NCBI RefSeq assembly: GCF_024679095.1
Contig: NC_066552.1
Span: 13,327,923-13,391,922 of the forward strand
Length of the DNA: 64,000 bases
Direction: 5' to 3'
Source of the DNA: Eriocheir sinensis
Lineage: Eukaryota; Arthropoda; Malacostraca; Decapoda; Varunidae
Part shown: piece after piece, positions 16,929 to 28,931 of the stretch
How positions within the stretch are numbered: position 1 is the stretch's first letter
Layout: each line of letters begins with the position of its first letter
Position numbers and translations under genes: made by a program
Notes under the pieces: model-generated
The model's database searches: none
What the model was told of the DNA's origin: nothing
What the model saw: only the letters and a program-made list of their open reading frames with translations

Positions 16929-17600
16929 TTATCACAGCTGCCATGTTGTTGCGAGAAGAACCGCGCGGAATTCAAATTAGCGCTGATTTTGATAGATTTT
17001 TGTGATCTGGGCTTTGTCAGAATTTCGAGGTACCTGGAACACTGAAAATGATGCTGATATTGATAGATTTTTTGTGTTGTTGGTATTGTCAGAATATCAA
17101 AACGTAGAACACAAAAATGTGTGCTGAGACAATCGTTTTCATTTTTTTGTGTTTTAGGTTTTGTCAAGCTCTCAAAACCTAGAACACAAAAACTGATACA
17201 GATACGATAGGTGTTTTTTCTGTGTTCTAAGGTTGGTAAAGACCTCGAACAAATACCATAGAACACAAAAACTATTGCTGGTAGTGCTTATCTGTGTTCC
17301 AGGTTTTGCCAAGATCTCCTAAAAGTACCTAGAACACAAAGAAACACTATCATATCAACAGCCTCGCGAAATTCAAATTGACAACGATATATTAGTGTTT
17401 TTTGGGGTGTTTTAGGTATCATTAGGGTCTCAAATAATTACCTAGAACACAAAAATAGATGCTAATAGTGTTTTTTTGTGTTCTGGGTATCATCAAGGTC
17501 TCGAAAAAGTACTTAGAACACTTTAAAAAATCTTACAAAATCAACCCCAATTTGAATTTCCCGCGGCTCTTTTTGTACCAACATGGCGTCCGTGATGAAG
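16929..17600. mobile_element. Inverted-repeat element enclosing a hairpin-containing array
   Basis: The left arm (about 16929-16993) and right arm (about 17534-17600) are inverted copies at roughly four-fifths identity over about 65 bp, each with CCATGTTG, CCGCG and ATTCAAATT. Between them lie about six units of 75-90 bp in which CTAGAACACAAAAA alternates with its complement TTTTTGTGTTCTAG, so each unit can fold on itself. A third partial arm copy (GCGAAATTCAAATTG) sits near 17363. No transposase frame or clear target duplication is seen. Confidence 0.65.
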
Positions 17601-18239
17601 GTTGACACACTCTCCCACTCTATAACTCTGGTCGTATGTAGGAGACTATGCCACCCGCCCCCCTCGCCCCCGTTCGAAACCCGCTCCCACGCCGCCCCCC
17701 TCGCTATCCCGAATCAAATGGCAGTTCGATGAGCTTGTTTGACCTCTTGACCTGACCCGCCCTGACTGACCCCCAAAAGAGTTAATGCTTTCTCCATCGT
17801 GGTCGTAGGATATTTTTGCCCCTCCTCCCTCGCTGCCCCCGGTTCGAGCCCCCCTTTAGTGATATCCCGCCACGCCCCTCACTGCTCCCCCCCACTAGTT
17901 CTTTGTATAGGTTAGGGGGCGCTTACCCCTCTCTCCCTCCCCCCTCAAAATACAGGTCGTAGTGATATAAAGCTAATTGTGATAAAGAGTGTGGAAAAGG
18001 TTCATAATTTTAGTAGTATTACGAATATTGTTATTGTTATTGCTATTATTATTATTATCATTATCATTATTATTATTATTATTGCTATTATTGTGCCCCC
18101 ATCAGTGTTGTTATTTAGTCTTTTAAGCTGTTGATGGCTCGCTTTTTTATGCTTTTCAATGATATTTTTTTGTGCTTCTTTTTAAGGTCAGTCAAGCTCT
18201 CGCCCCCTTCCCTCTCTCCTCCTCCTCCTCCTCCCGTTT
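17601..18239. other. C-rich unique DNA, no gene recognised
   Basis: C-rich segments with GCCCCCCTCGC motifs at 17650-17940, partly duplicated from 16790-16880, then AT-rich DNA with an interrupted ATT tract at about 18030-18095. Nothing coding is supported. Confidence 0.4.
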
Positions 18240-19160
18240 CAAATAATATAAAAGCCTTACAGTGTTGCCAATACAGGAGGAGGCAAAATAAAGGAGGATT
18301 TAATACCACAAGGAGGATTCAGTACCACATAGGAGAATTCAATACTATAAAGACTAACGCAATTCAGAGCCTGCTGGGTATGTTGTGAGGGTTGATACAG
18401 TGCCCTCTGAACCCCCTTTCCAATCACACGGTTCCCTTCCAAACGAGTAAAGGAGGATCAGATCTCATTGCTGTGGCTTTAGGAGGAGTTGGAGTCGGTA
18501 TAATAGGATCCAACACCATATGAAGGATTAGACTTGTTTTCAATTGCCCTCTGAACCCCTTTCCAATCCCGCTGCTCCCTCCCAAACGAGTATAGGAGGA
18601 TCAGATCTCATTGTAGTTGCTTTAGAAAGAGTTAGATTCTATATCGAAGAATCGAACACCATATGGACCTGTTTTATGTATGGGTCACGCTAGTCCTCCC
18701 CCTCTACTCTTAAACCTGTTCCCATCCAGTCAAGAAGATCATCGTGTCGTGCATAAAGGATCAGATTCTATATAAGAAGATCTAACCCTAAGAAGTATCA
18801 GAGTCAGTTCTAAGGGTCACAGAAACCATATAGTTCAGATCCAAGTCCCTGTCTCAATTCCCTTCCCCGCCAGGAGTAAGAGGATCAGATCTCATTGTCG
18901 TTGATACCTGCAGAAGAAGGAACTGCTTTGCGGAGGATCTGAAGCTATTAAAGGAGGATTGGATAGCCTTGTCCTGCCCCGAATTCTTAAGTCACAGCAT
19001 CAGCCATTCAGAAGAGGGATCTGGATCATTTAAAGTAGGATTGGATAGCCTTGTTGGAACGCTTTGGGGAGGATCTGAATCTATTAAAGGAGAATTGGAT
19101 AGCCTTGTCCTGCCCCGAGAGTCTTTGTCACAGCATCAGCCATTTAGAAGAGTCCTTGTC
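18240..19160. repeat. Degenerate AGGAGGATC repeats
   Basis: AGGAGGATCAGATCTCATTG and related motifs recur about six times (for example 18451, 18596 and 18880). GGATTGGATAGCCTTGT recurs at about 18958, 19038 and 19094, and AGTCACAGCATCAGCCATT twice. An old, scrambled tandem family without coding signal. Confidence 0.65.
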
Positions 19161-19162
19161 GC

Positions 19163-19197
<35 letters not shown>

Positions 19198-20110
19198 CTG
19201 AGGTTGAACAGTAAGCCAGCGTTGCCCCCTCGTGTCCGCCACCACCACCATCGCCGCCGCCGCCCCCTGCCCCCCAAATTGGACAGTCTTAGCGAACAGC
19301 CAGTCCACCACCACCACCACCACCACCACCACTGCTCGTAAACCCACAAATCTAACAGTCACTTAGCTCAATCAGTCCACGGCCAGTCCACTCACGCACG
19401 AACTTTCACCACCAAGTAACAGTCACCTAACAGTCAACTCAACAGTCAGTCCTCACTCCTAGACTATCAGAGGCGCTGGGACTTTCATCTCCAACTAACG
19501 GCCAGTCAACTAACAGCCACAGTCAACTAACAGTCACCTAACAGTCAGTCCAACAGTCAGTTACTTTTAGACTGGCGTTTTGGGCTCTCACCTCCAAGCT
19601 AACAGTCTGACACACTCCCAGTCCACTCAAAACCAACACCACCACCACCACCAGTCACTCAGTCAGTCAGTCAGCGAGTCCACTCATCCCACCACCACCA
19701 AAACCAGTCAGCCAGTCAAACTCCACTCAGGCTCCACACCACCATCAAAACCAGTCAACTAGTCCACCTACCACCACCACCACCACCAAAACTAAAACCA
19801 GTCAGCCAGTTAAACTCCACTCAGTTTCCACCACCATCACCACCACAACCACCAAAACTAGTCAGCCAGTCAAACTCCACTCAGTTTCCACCACCACCAC
19901 CACAACCACCAAAACCAGTCAGCCAGTCAAACTCCACTCAGTCTCCACACCACCACCAAAACCAGCCAAATAGTCCACCTACCACCATCACCTCCACCAA
20001 AACCAGTCAACCAGTCAAACTCCACTCAGTCTCCACACCACCACCAAAACCAGTCAACCAGTCCACCTACCACCACCACCACCACCACCAGTCAGTCAGT
20101 CAGTCCTAAG
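19161..20110. repeat. CTGT, CAC and CAGTCA repeats with an 80-bp higher-order unit
   Basis: (CTGT)n lies at about 19164-19197 and CAC runs at 19237-19330. From 19650 to 20100 a unit of roughly 80 bp (AACCAGTCAGCCAGT, CAAACTCCACTCAGT, then CACCACCACC) repeats about six times. Confidence 0.8.
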
Positions 20111-20200
20111 CTCCAATCGCGGCCCGGCCAATCATATTCCTCCTCCCCTCTGACGTCATAAGCCTCGGCCAATCACGTTCCTCCTCTCCCATGACGTCAC
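20111..20200. promoter_or_regulatory. Duplicated CCAAT-CRE module (41-bp direct repeat)
   Basis: Two palindromic cAMP-response/ATF sites TGACGTCA lie at 20151-20158 and 20192-20199. Each is preceded by GGCCAAT (CCAAT at 20128-20132 and 20169-20173) with the same internal spacing, making a 41-bp direct repeat; another CCAAT is at 20113-20117. CCAAT next to CRE is a classic combination in TATA-less promoters. ATF2, encoded 32 kb away, belongs to the family that binds this octamer. No transcript start is recognised nearby, so the target gene is unknown. Confidence 0.55.
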
Positions 20201-20894
20201 TAGACTGTGGTGAAGCTCTGGCCCCCCACCACCACCCCCGGGACACCCCCCCCCCGCCCACCACCACCACCAGGGGCTGCGAAAACGGCTCCTCTGAACT
20301 CCCCGAAAAAGCACAAGCTGGGTGTCCGTTGTGTCCGTGGTCCGTGGATCGTGTCGGCTTGTCCGTGTCCGTGGGAGAGATTTTGTTTGTTTGTTTATTT
20401 GAGTTTCCTGAAAAAGCCTAACTGTGGGATGTTTTTTTTCTTTTTTTTTTTTCTTTGCGGTGATGTTAAGTAAAAAAAAGAAAATACGTGTTATAAATTC
20501 TACGGTCTTTTCTCGCACTTTTTTTATTAGTTTTGTTACGGTGAAATACCTCCAAGTTGATTTTTTTATGCAAACTCGAATGATATGATTTTTTTTATCT
20601 ATGAAAGTTAAGTAATGAGAAGGAAAGGAAAGGGTTATAGGATACGTTCTTCTAACCCTTTTCTCTCTTATATTCAATAGTTACAATATTTATTTTTCTC
20701 TATCATTCGTAGAACCGCAAATGGCTATTATTTTTAAGGAGAAGAGTCATATCTATACATCTTCAAGCCCTTTTAACTCTTATATTCAATAGTTTCAATG
20801 TTTTCTTTTTATTTAGAAGCTCAAATGACATCTTTTAATCCTTTTTACTCTTATGTTCAATAGTTACTTTGTCTAGTTTTGTTTCTGAAGCTTA
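20201..20894. other. Unique DNA downstream of the CRE module
   Basis: A GC-rich part to about 20370, with a C-run at 20246-20256 and a TCCGTG-rich segment, is followed by AT-rich DNA. It could be a first exon or UTR of a transcript driven by the CRE module, but no open frame or donor is convincing. Confidence 0.35.
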
Positions 20895-21890
20895 ATTAAC
20901 CGATTTTCTGGGAGCGATGTTCCTTATAGCGAGCAGAAGACAGTGTTACCAATATTTAGAAGCTTAATTGCCTGTTTTTTTGAGAGCGATGTTCCTTATA
21001 GCGAGCAGAAGACAGTGTTGCCAATATTTAGAAGCTCAATTGGCTGATTTTCTGAGAGCGATGTTCATTATAGCGAGCAGAAGACAGTGTTACCAATATT
21101 TAGAAGCACAATTGGCTGATTTTCTGAGAGCGATGTTCATTGTAGCAAGCAGAAGACAGTGCTGCCAATATTTAGAAGCTCAATTGCCTGTTTTTTTTAG
21201 AGCGATGTTCATTATAGCGAGCAGAAGACAGTGTTACCAATATTTAGAAGCTCAATTGCCTGTTTTTTTGAGAGCGATGTTCATTATAGCGAGCAGAAGA
21301 CAGTGTTACCAATATTTAGAAGCTCAATTGGCTGATTTTCTGAGAGCGATGTTCTTTATAACGAATAGAAGACAGTGTTACCAATATTTAGAAGCTCAAC
21401 TGACTGGTTTTCTGAGAGCGATGTTCATTATAGCGAGCAGGACAGCGTTACCAATATTTAGAAGCTCAGTTGACTGATTTTCTGAGAGCGATGTTCATTA
21501 TAGCGAGCAGAAGACAGTGTTACCAATATTTAGAAGTTCAATTGACTGGTTTTCTGAGAGGGACGTTCCTTATAGCGAGTAAAAGACAGTGTTACCAATA
21601 TTTAGAAGCTCAATTGGCTGATTTTCTGAGAGCGATGTTCATTATAGCGAGCAGAAGACAGTGTTACCAATATTTAGAAGCTCAATGACTGGTTTTCTGA
21701 GAGGGACGTTCCTTATAGCGAGTAAAAGACAGCGTTACCAATATTTAGAAGCTCAATTGGCTGGTTTTCTGAGAGGGACGTTCCTTATAGTGAGTAAAAG
21801 ACAGTGTTACCAATATTTAGAAGCTCAATGACTGGTTTTCTGAGAGGGACGTTCCTTATAGCGAGTAAAAGACAGTGTTACCAATATCAC
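20895..21890 (+). repeat. 72-bp satellite, about 13 copies, open in one frame
   Basis: The unit contains TCTGAGAGCGATGTTCATTA, TAGCGAGCAGAAGACAGTG and ACCAATATTTAGAAGCTCAA. Because 72 is a multiple of three and the frame lacks stops, the array reads as repeats of a 24-residue peptide (with LRAMFIIASRRQCYQYLEAQ) for 169 codons at 20968-21477 and again at 21470-21688. Small indels break the frame. I regard it as a non-coding satellite, because copies vary without any codon-position bias that I can see. Confidence 0.9.
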
Positions 21891-22560
21891 CACAACAGTC
21901 ATTCTCACAACCGCGGTAGAATCAATGGATGCTGACTCTCTCACTCCCTCATTCACACGCCGGATCCTTGCCCTTTATCTGATCTTTCACGGACACGGAC
22001 GGATATAGCCAGACCCAGACCTTGCCCACGGACACACGAACTCCCGCCCGTAGCCCTTCGCCCATCACTCAGCGCCTTAGATTAACCATGAGTGACGGGC
22101 GGAGGGGTACACGTGTGGCTGTTGGCTATCACCTTTCACTGTTCACGAGTCGTCCACTCACAAGAGGGGATATGCCTCGGCTTCGGCACTGTGCTGCGGG
22201 ATGCTGGGGCCCGCTGAGTGCTTAAGGAAACCCCAATATAAGATGTCCTAAGCCCCCAGCGGTGTACCATACGTGTTGAAACTGTCCACAAGTACCCAGT
22301 CAAGTATAGAATCTCCACTGGGCATGACTGGATGTGACTTTGACGTAGAGAAGAGATGAGATGAGACGCCATGTTCCCAGCTTCCAGACCAGACCAGCAG
22401 CGTCACACCTAACACCAGGGTTACACCACGGTCACACCATAGCCACATCACCTCCGCTGCCTCCATCACTGCCATGAGAGGTCTGATGGTCGCCTACTGC
22501 CCCCTGCCCCCTGCCCCGTGCCCCGCCCTGAGCCCCATCTTACCCCGTTTGAAAGGTAAA
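21891..22560. other. Unique DNA, no gene recognised
   Basis: A non-repetitive, moderately GC-rich stretch with short open frames on both strands (for example 22022-22225 + and 22136-22372 -) that I do not recognise. CCACACC-like motifs cluster at 22400-22450. Confidence 0.4.
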
Positions 22561-23066
22561 GTGTTTGTGGTTTTCCTGAAGGGGGGCGTGATTTCTTCCT
22601 TTCCTTCCCTTTTCTTTCTTTTCCTTCCCCTTTCTTTCTTTTCCTTCCTTCCTTCTTCTCTTTCCCTTCCTTCCCCTTCCTCACTCCCTTCCTCCCTTCC
22701 CTCCCGACTGTCATTCCTTCCTGTTATCTTCCTCCTCCTCCTCCTCCTCCTCCTCCTCCTCTTCTCTTCTCGGTTTCCTCTTCTTCCGCTTCCTTTCCTC
22801 AATTTATTTTCCTTTCTGTCACCTCCTCCTCCTCCTCCTCCTCCTCCTCCTCCTCCTCCTCCTCCTTCCTGATCTCTTTATTTTGCTGCTATTCCTCCTT
22901 TCTCCTTTATATTGTACTTCCTTTCTTCTTCTCTCCCTCCTCCTCCTCCTCCTCTTCCTCCTCCTCCTCCTTAACACGTCATGCCCCCCTTCTTACCCCC
23001 CCCCCCCCTCTGTCTGTGTGTGTATCTGTGTTCTGTGGAGTCATGTGTAAGTGTGTTGGTTAGCTT

Positions 23067-23103
<37 letters not shown>

Positions 23104-23178
23104 ACCCGTGAACGTTAATTGACAGACAGACAGACATACAGACATACAGACAGACAGAGAGACACATACAGACAGATG

Positions 23179-23209
<31 letters not shown>

Positions 23210-23930
23210 ATTTTTTTTAAAGAATGGAAAATATAAACAAATAAATATTAAAGGAATTATATAAGAACTAAAGGAGGAATTGGAGGAGGAGGAGGAAATA
23301 GACGATGGAGGAAAATAAATTCAGAACTGGAGAGAAAAAATGAAAAAATGGAGGAAAAAACGAAGAACTGGAGAGAAAAACAAAATTATGGAGAGAAAAA
23401 AACACAAAAATGGAGGAAAAAATAAGAAATGGAGAGAAAAAATGACAGGAGGAGATAATGAACTGGAGAGAAAAAAAAAAGATGGAGGAGGAGGAGGAGG
23501 GAGAAGAAATGGAGGAAAGAATAATTTTGGAGGAGTTTAAGTACCTCCATCCCTCCACTAATATCTCCAGAGAGAGAGAGAGAGAGAGAGAGAAATTCCT
23601 ATGCTAATTAACCCCAATTTATTATAAAAGAAGAAGAGGAATCGAAGGAGGAGGAGGAGGAGGAGGAAGGGAGGAAGAGAGAGAGAGAGAGAGAGAGTAA
23701 AATCAATATGTGTTCCCTCTCTCCGCATTGCTGGTTGGGGGTAAGGATGGAGGGAGGGAGGAAAGGAGGGGGGGAGGGAGAGAAAGGGGGGAGAATGCCG
23801 AATGTCGCCAGCTGGAGGGAGGAGGAGGAGGAGGAGGAGGAGGAGGAGGAGGAGGAGGAGGAGGAGGAGAAGGAGGGAGGAAGGAGGAATGAAGTGGCAA
23901 TCTGTTAGAGAGAGAGAGAGAGAGAGAGAT
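22561..23930. repeat. CTTCC, TCC, GT, CA, GGA and GA low-complexity DNA
   Basis: CTTCC-rich 22600-22720, (TCC)n about 22730-22758 and 22821-22865, (GT)n 23070-23098, CAGA and (CA)n 23120-23205, GGAGAGAAAAA repeats 23270-23540, (GA)n 23570-23592, (GGA)n 23820-23868 and (AG)n 23907-23929. Pyrimidine-rich and purine-rich halves are inverted relative to each other. Confidence 0.9.
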
Positions 23931-26780
23931 TTACATAGATTTACATAGATTTACATAGAAAATCAGACCACACAGACCCCATGGTCCAGACTTGGTGGTC
24001 TGTCCTTAAACCTAAGTGATTTTACATTAATCAGAAGACTCCAAAACGTTGCATTTCTACTCTAGTTGATATTAAGTTGAAGGAAGTGACGGTCGAGCTT
24101 ATTTTTGAAGGAGTCAATCGTGTTACACTGGACCACTGACGGTGGAAGCTTATTCCATTCTCACTACAACGTTGGTGAAGAAAAATTTGGTGCAGTCTGA
24201 ATTTACTTGTCTACATCTGAGTTTTACGCCATTGTTCCTCGTGCGCAAAGTGTCATCGATCATAAACAATGTTGATCTGTCTACATTCGTGAAACCATTA
24301 AGTATTTTAAAACATTCGATCAGTTTTCCTCAGGCGACGTTTCTCAGAGAACATGTTAAGGGTAGAAAGCATTTCTTCGTAGGATTTGTTGCGCAAGGAA
24401 GGGATCATTTTAGTTGCACGACTCTGAACACATTCTAATTTAGCAATGTCATTTGCATGGTGGGGTGACCAAAACTGTATCGCATATTCCTAGTGGGTCT
24501 GACTAAACTGTTGTAGAGCGGAGTATTACATCTTTATTCTTGAATACAAAGTTTCTTTTAATGAAGCCCAACATTCTGTTCGCTTTATTTGCTGCATCGA
24601 TGCATTGCTGTGAGAATTTGAGGTTTGACGCGATTTTGACCCCAAGTCTTTGACGCATTGAACGCTTTTGAGTTTAACGCCGCGCATTTCGTATTCGAAC
24701 TTCTTATTCCTCGTTCCAACTTGAAGGACCTGGCACTTGTCTACGTTAAAGGGCATCTCCCATCTATCCGACCAAGCTGAAATTTTGTGCAAATCCTCTT
24801 GCCTGGCTTTGCCTGTCTTCGTCAGTGAGAACCGAGTTGCCAATCTTTGTGTCGTCTGCAAATTTACTAATGCGGTTATTGAGTCCAACATCCACGTCGT
24901 TGATGTAAATAATGAAGGGCCAAGGACCGAGCCTGAGGCGCCCACTCTGAGTTAAATCCGTCGATCACTACTCTTTGTTGTCTGTTGCTCAACCAATTCG
25001 CGATCCATTGGTTTACTTGACCGTCAATACCTATTTGCTTTAATTTGTAAAGTAATTTATGATGCGGGACTTTATCAAACGCTTTGAAATCAAGATAGAC
25101 TACGTCCAGTGATTTGGTTACGTCATAAACAGTGAAGAGGTCGTTATAAAGGTTAATAGGTTTGATAGGCAGGATCTTTTGTTTCGGAAGCCATGTTGTG
25201 AGTCCCCAATCAATGAGTGGCTTTCAAGGTAATTCACAATTTTGTCTCTAATTATGCCCTCAAGTAGCTTACCTACAACCGAAGTTAGACTAATGGGCCT
25301 GTAATTACCTGGTACTTTTTGTCTCCTTTCTTGAAAATCGGTGTCACGTTAGCCTTTTCCAATCTGAAGGGACGATGCCTTGTCGCAAGGACATATTGAA
25401 TACGGTTGTGAGGGAGGAGAGTATTTCGCTCTTTGTTTCTTTCAGCAGAGTTGGATATACTTTGTCAGGTCCAGGACTTTTATTTGTTTTAAGTGAATGG
25501 AGAGCTTTAAGGACTTCATCGGTTGTTATTTCAAAATTAGGCAATGCATGCTCGAGATTTACAATAGTACTGGTGTTGGTGGTAGCGAGAGGAAGACTGT
25601 TAGTATTAAACACCGAGGAAAAGTAATTGTTTAAGAGGTTTGCAATGTGTTGGCTGTCAGTCACTAGTGCACCGTCGCTGTTTGTTAAAGGTCCAATACC
25701 ACTTTTGATCGCCTTTCTGTTGTTTATGTAACTGAAGAAAGATTTCGGATTATTTTACAGTTGGCTGCAATATTTTCTTCGTATCTACGCTTTGCCTGAC
25801 CTACTAGTCTTTTTACTCGTCGCCTGGCATCATTATAAAGTCTAATGTTTTCGGGCGTGCTTTGTTCTTTCTTTAACCTGTAAAACAATTTTCTCTCATT
25901 GACTGATTGTTTAATTTCGCTATTAAACCACGGTGGGCTTTTATTAGTGTTGATTCGCTTCTCGCACAAGGGGACGAATGTGTTCTGCTGAGTGAGTAAG
26001 TGATTTTAGCCAGGCTTCCTCTACGTTGCCGTCATCTGATAGTTGTATTTCTGTTAGTTTTGTCGGATTTCTACGAAGTTAGCTCTTTTGAAATTGGGCA
26101 CCTTTACTTTATTTTCAGTCACTGATGATTGAGCTTTAATGTCGACGCGCACTAATTTATGATCGCAAGAACCGAGGTGTTCTCCTACCGTGACACTACT
26201 GACTAGGTTATCTTGGGTTGTTATAACAAGGTCGAGTATATTATTTTGTCGAGTTGGCTCAGAAACCATTTGGCTTAGATAATTTTCTTCTAGAAATTCG
26301 ATCATTCTATGTGACTCGCCTTCTGTACCTGACAGTGTCGCCCAGTCGATATGGGGAGGTTAAAGTCTCCTAATATCAGTGAGTCGCTGTTATTAAGTGA
26401 CTGCCTTAAGACGCTGTACATTTCAAGGTCGTCATCGAGTGATTGCCCGGAGGTCTGTAGGTGACAGATATATTTAAGTTGACTTTTGCAATGTTTACTC
26501 GCACGCACAAATGTTCAACGTTACTGTTTCGGTGTTTTGTCAGTGGGTTGCAAATAGCTTTTGACATAAAGGCGACGCCACCGCCTCTACGGTTTACACG
26601 ATCTTTGTTGAAGAGTCTGTAGCCATCTATGTTGTATTCGGAACTTAAATCAATATTTGTGGTGTCGATAAATGTTTCGGTTATAGCAATTATGTCAAAA
26701 TTTTCTGTTAAAGCAAGACATCTAAGTTCATCAAATTTGTTTCTTAATTGAAACTAAGATTTTTAAGTTATCTAGAGGCC
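23931..26780 (-). mobile_element. Jockey/CR1-like non-LTR retrotransposon, decayed ORF2
   Basis: Read on the - strand, an endonuclease domain starts near 26750 (FDIIAITETFID, then YRPPGN near 26450 and LILGDFNLP near 26370, then LGSCDHKLV near 26180). A linker follows (KRRYEENIA near 25790), then reverse transcriptase (SLKTNKSPGPDKV near 25470, the FADDTK catalytic block near 24850-24865, FNVDKCQVLQVGT near 24720) and a C-terminal domain with EWNKLPPSVVQC near 24140. The 3' end is three copies of ATTTACATAG at 23931-23960, a short-repeat tail. Many frameshifts and stops break the frame, so it is inactive. The order and motifs match the jockey/CR1 group; ORF1 is absent, so it is 5' truncated. 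Confidence 0.92.
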
Positions 26781-26834
26781 TGGTAATAGAGGTGGTGGTA
26801 CTTGAGAGAGAGAGAGATGTAGAATATGGGTAAT

Positions 26835-27118
26835 ACTGTCTTGGAGGGGCCTGGTAGTCTGCCCTATTTCGTTATGGCGCGGGCAAATCTTTATAGTGGC
26901 GCCGTCTTGCCTGGCTCATGCTGCCCCCTGGAACTCTTCTATGATCCTCCTTTAGAGAGAGAATCTAGAGTCCGGGTTGATAGATGGTCTTCAGGACAGC
27001 ATGTGGGTAGTCTTAGGCCACTCGGCGGTGACTAAAAGGTCCCAGCTGTGGCGGCGAGTGGGATTCGAACACTGGTACTCCTAAACCCGGCGCCGTCACG
27101 CTAACCACTCAGCCACCG
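26835..27118 (-). mobile_element. tRNA-derived SINE, copy 2
   Basis: Same family as 4966-5256. On the - strand it has an A-box region GTGGCTGAGTGGTTAGCGTG (about 27094-27117) and a B box GTTCGAATCC (about 27061-27070), then the GTCACCGCCGAGTGGCC body and a 3' end near 26838. It abuts the upstream end of the LINE, separated only by a short GA-rich spacer. Confidence 0.88.
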
Positions 27119-27437
27119 ATAGTTGATTTTCTGCTGTCTGCCTTTCCATGTTTCTCTGTTTCATGTTTCCTTTCTTTCCTCGTCTTCCTCCTCCTCCTCC
27201 TCCTCCTCCTCCTCTTCTTCTTAGCCACCAGGAGGAAGATTCACCGTGTATTACCCAGACAGTGAGTTCCTGCAGTCTCCTTCTTCAGCGCCTCCTTCTC
27301 CCCCTCCTTCTGCGTCCTCCCTCCCTCCTTTATCCTCTTTGTAAGCCCCGCCCTTCCTCAGCCCCTCCCTCCCTCCCTCCCTCTCTCTCTCTCTCTCCTT
27401 CCTTTCATTCATATTTCAGCCTCTCCCTTCCCTCCTC

Positions 27438-27511
<74 letters not shown>

Positions 27512-27549
27512 AGCAGTTTAGTTACATAAGAAGACGAAACTGTGGGTGG

Positions 27550-27616
<67 letters not shown>

Positions 27617-28078
27617 AGTTTATTTATTTCTATATATATGATTTCTATTTTTAATAATATTTTTAGTGGATTTCCTTTTCATATTTTTATTATTTTTTTT
27701 TTAATGTCTGGTGAGGAAGAAGTTTTTAATAGGCCTCCAATAACCCTTTCATAATACTAGATAATTATGGTGAATCAATATTGCTCATTACCATATATTT
27801 AAACCTCATTATATATAACCAATAGATTTCCAGGTGACTATAGGTTTGATATCAATTCCCTTCGCATCGTCTATCTCAGTGTGAAATAGAAAGGAAAACA
27901 TCATTGCATTTCAGGTATAACTCAACGCATTTCCTATTCCCCTTCTAAATCTATCCCTAATCAAATGTCTTCAATGTTCCTCTTTACCCTTAATCCAACG
28001 TTACTGTGGATATTAAACTGAATGTCTCTGTAATACCGTATCTAAACAGTACATGATCGGTTTTCAAGGTAGCTATGT

Positions 28079-28140
<62 letters not shown>
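27119..28140. repeat. TCC, CT and GT microsatellites, with one possible short exon
   Basis: (TCC)n 27186-27212, (CT)n about 27440-27508, (GT)n about 27552-27612 and (GT)n 28081-28138. At 27226-27262 a segment between TTCTTCTTAG and GTGAGTTC is open in one frame (PPGGRFTVYYPD) and could be a small exon, but nothing else supports it. The rest, 27620-28080, is AT-rich and unremarkable. Confidence 0.8.
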
Positions 28141-28144
<4 letters not shown>

Positions 28145-28574
28145 CTCTATACCTCCCCCCCTTGCTGTTAAATCTCTATACCATAACTCAGTAATTTTCT
28201 GTGTATATATTTAAATGTTGTCATATGTGTCTTCGTTTCAGAAATAGCTGCATTATCCTCTATTTTTTATGTACTGGAGTCTACCTACCTATGTTTTTAT
28301 GTGTCACCTGGTGTTATAAATGTGTCCCATACATGTATATACGTATAATTATGTGTCTTTAGGCTGAGAGGTGCATGTGTCCGTGATCTGTGCCCTGTGC
28401 CCTTATGTGTCCGATTGCCTAAGTCTTTCTTGCGTCTCGAATGTGTTCAATTTCAGCTTAATTTGGCAAACTCTTTAAGCATTGTTAGATTAGGAAGAAA
28501 AGCAGTAGGAGGAGGAGAAAGAGGAAGAGGAAGAAGAGGAGGAGGAGGAGGAGGAGGACCAGTAGTAGTAGTAA

Positions 28575-28613
<39 letters not shown>

Positions 28614-28827
28614 AAATGGTAGAATCAATGATTTCTTTCACGACTTTTCCCATAGATATCATTTTTCACTAACACAAAACACGGGTGAGATCACGGACAG
28701 ATGTATGTGCGTGTGTATGTATGTATCTGTGAGTGTGTGTGTGTGTGTGAGTGTGTGAGTGCGTGTGCGTGTGTCCTCCGTACGTACATGTGTTCCTTAT
28801 GTGTTAATGGCTGTTCTCTCCCACCAG
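28141..28827. other. Unique DNA with GGA and AGT repeats
   Basis: AT-rich unique sequence, then (GGA)n near 28508-28557, (AGT)n at about 28560-28612 and interrupted (GT)n at 28730-28770. No exon is recognised until the acceptor-like site at 28827. Confidence 0.5.
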
Positions 28828-28931
28828 TGTTGAGGCGAAGGGTGGGTCACCATCTCAGACCTCTTGGCCAGTCTTCTTAGGGTCTGTCTCCCGCCAAAAA
28901 GCTAAGCCACTCTGCCCATCCATACAGTGCA
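28828..28931 (+). other. Possible exon of an unidentified gene
   Basis: TTCTCTCCCACCAG ends at 28827 and GTAGCTCTC follows at 28932. The 104-nt segment is open in only one frame (starting after one base), giving about 34 residues including VEAKGGSPSQTSWPVF. The sites are near consensus, but I recognise no domain and no partner exon. Confidence 0.2.
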
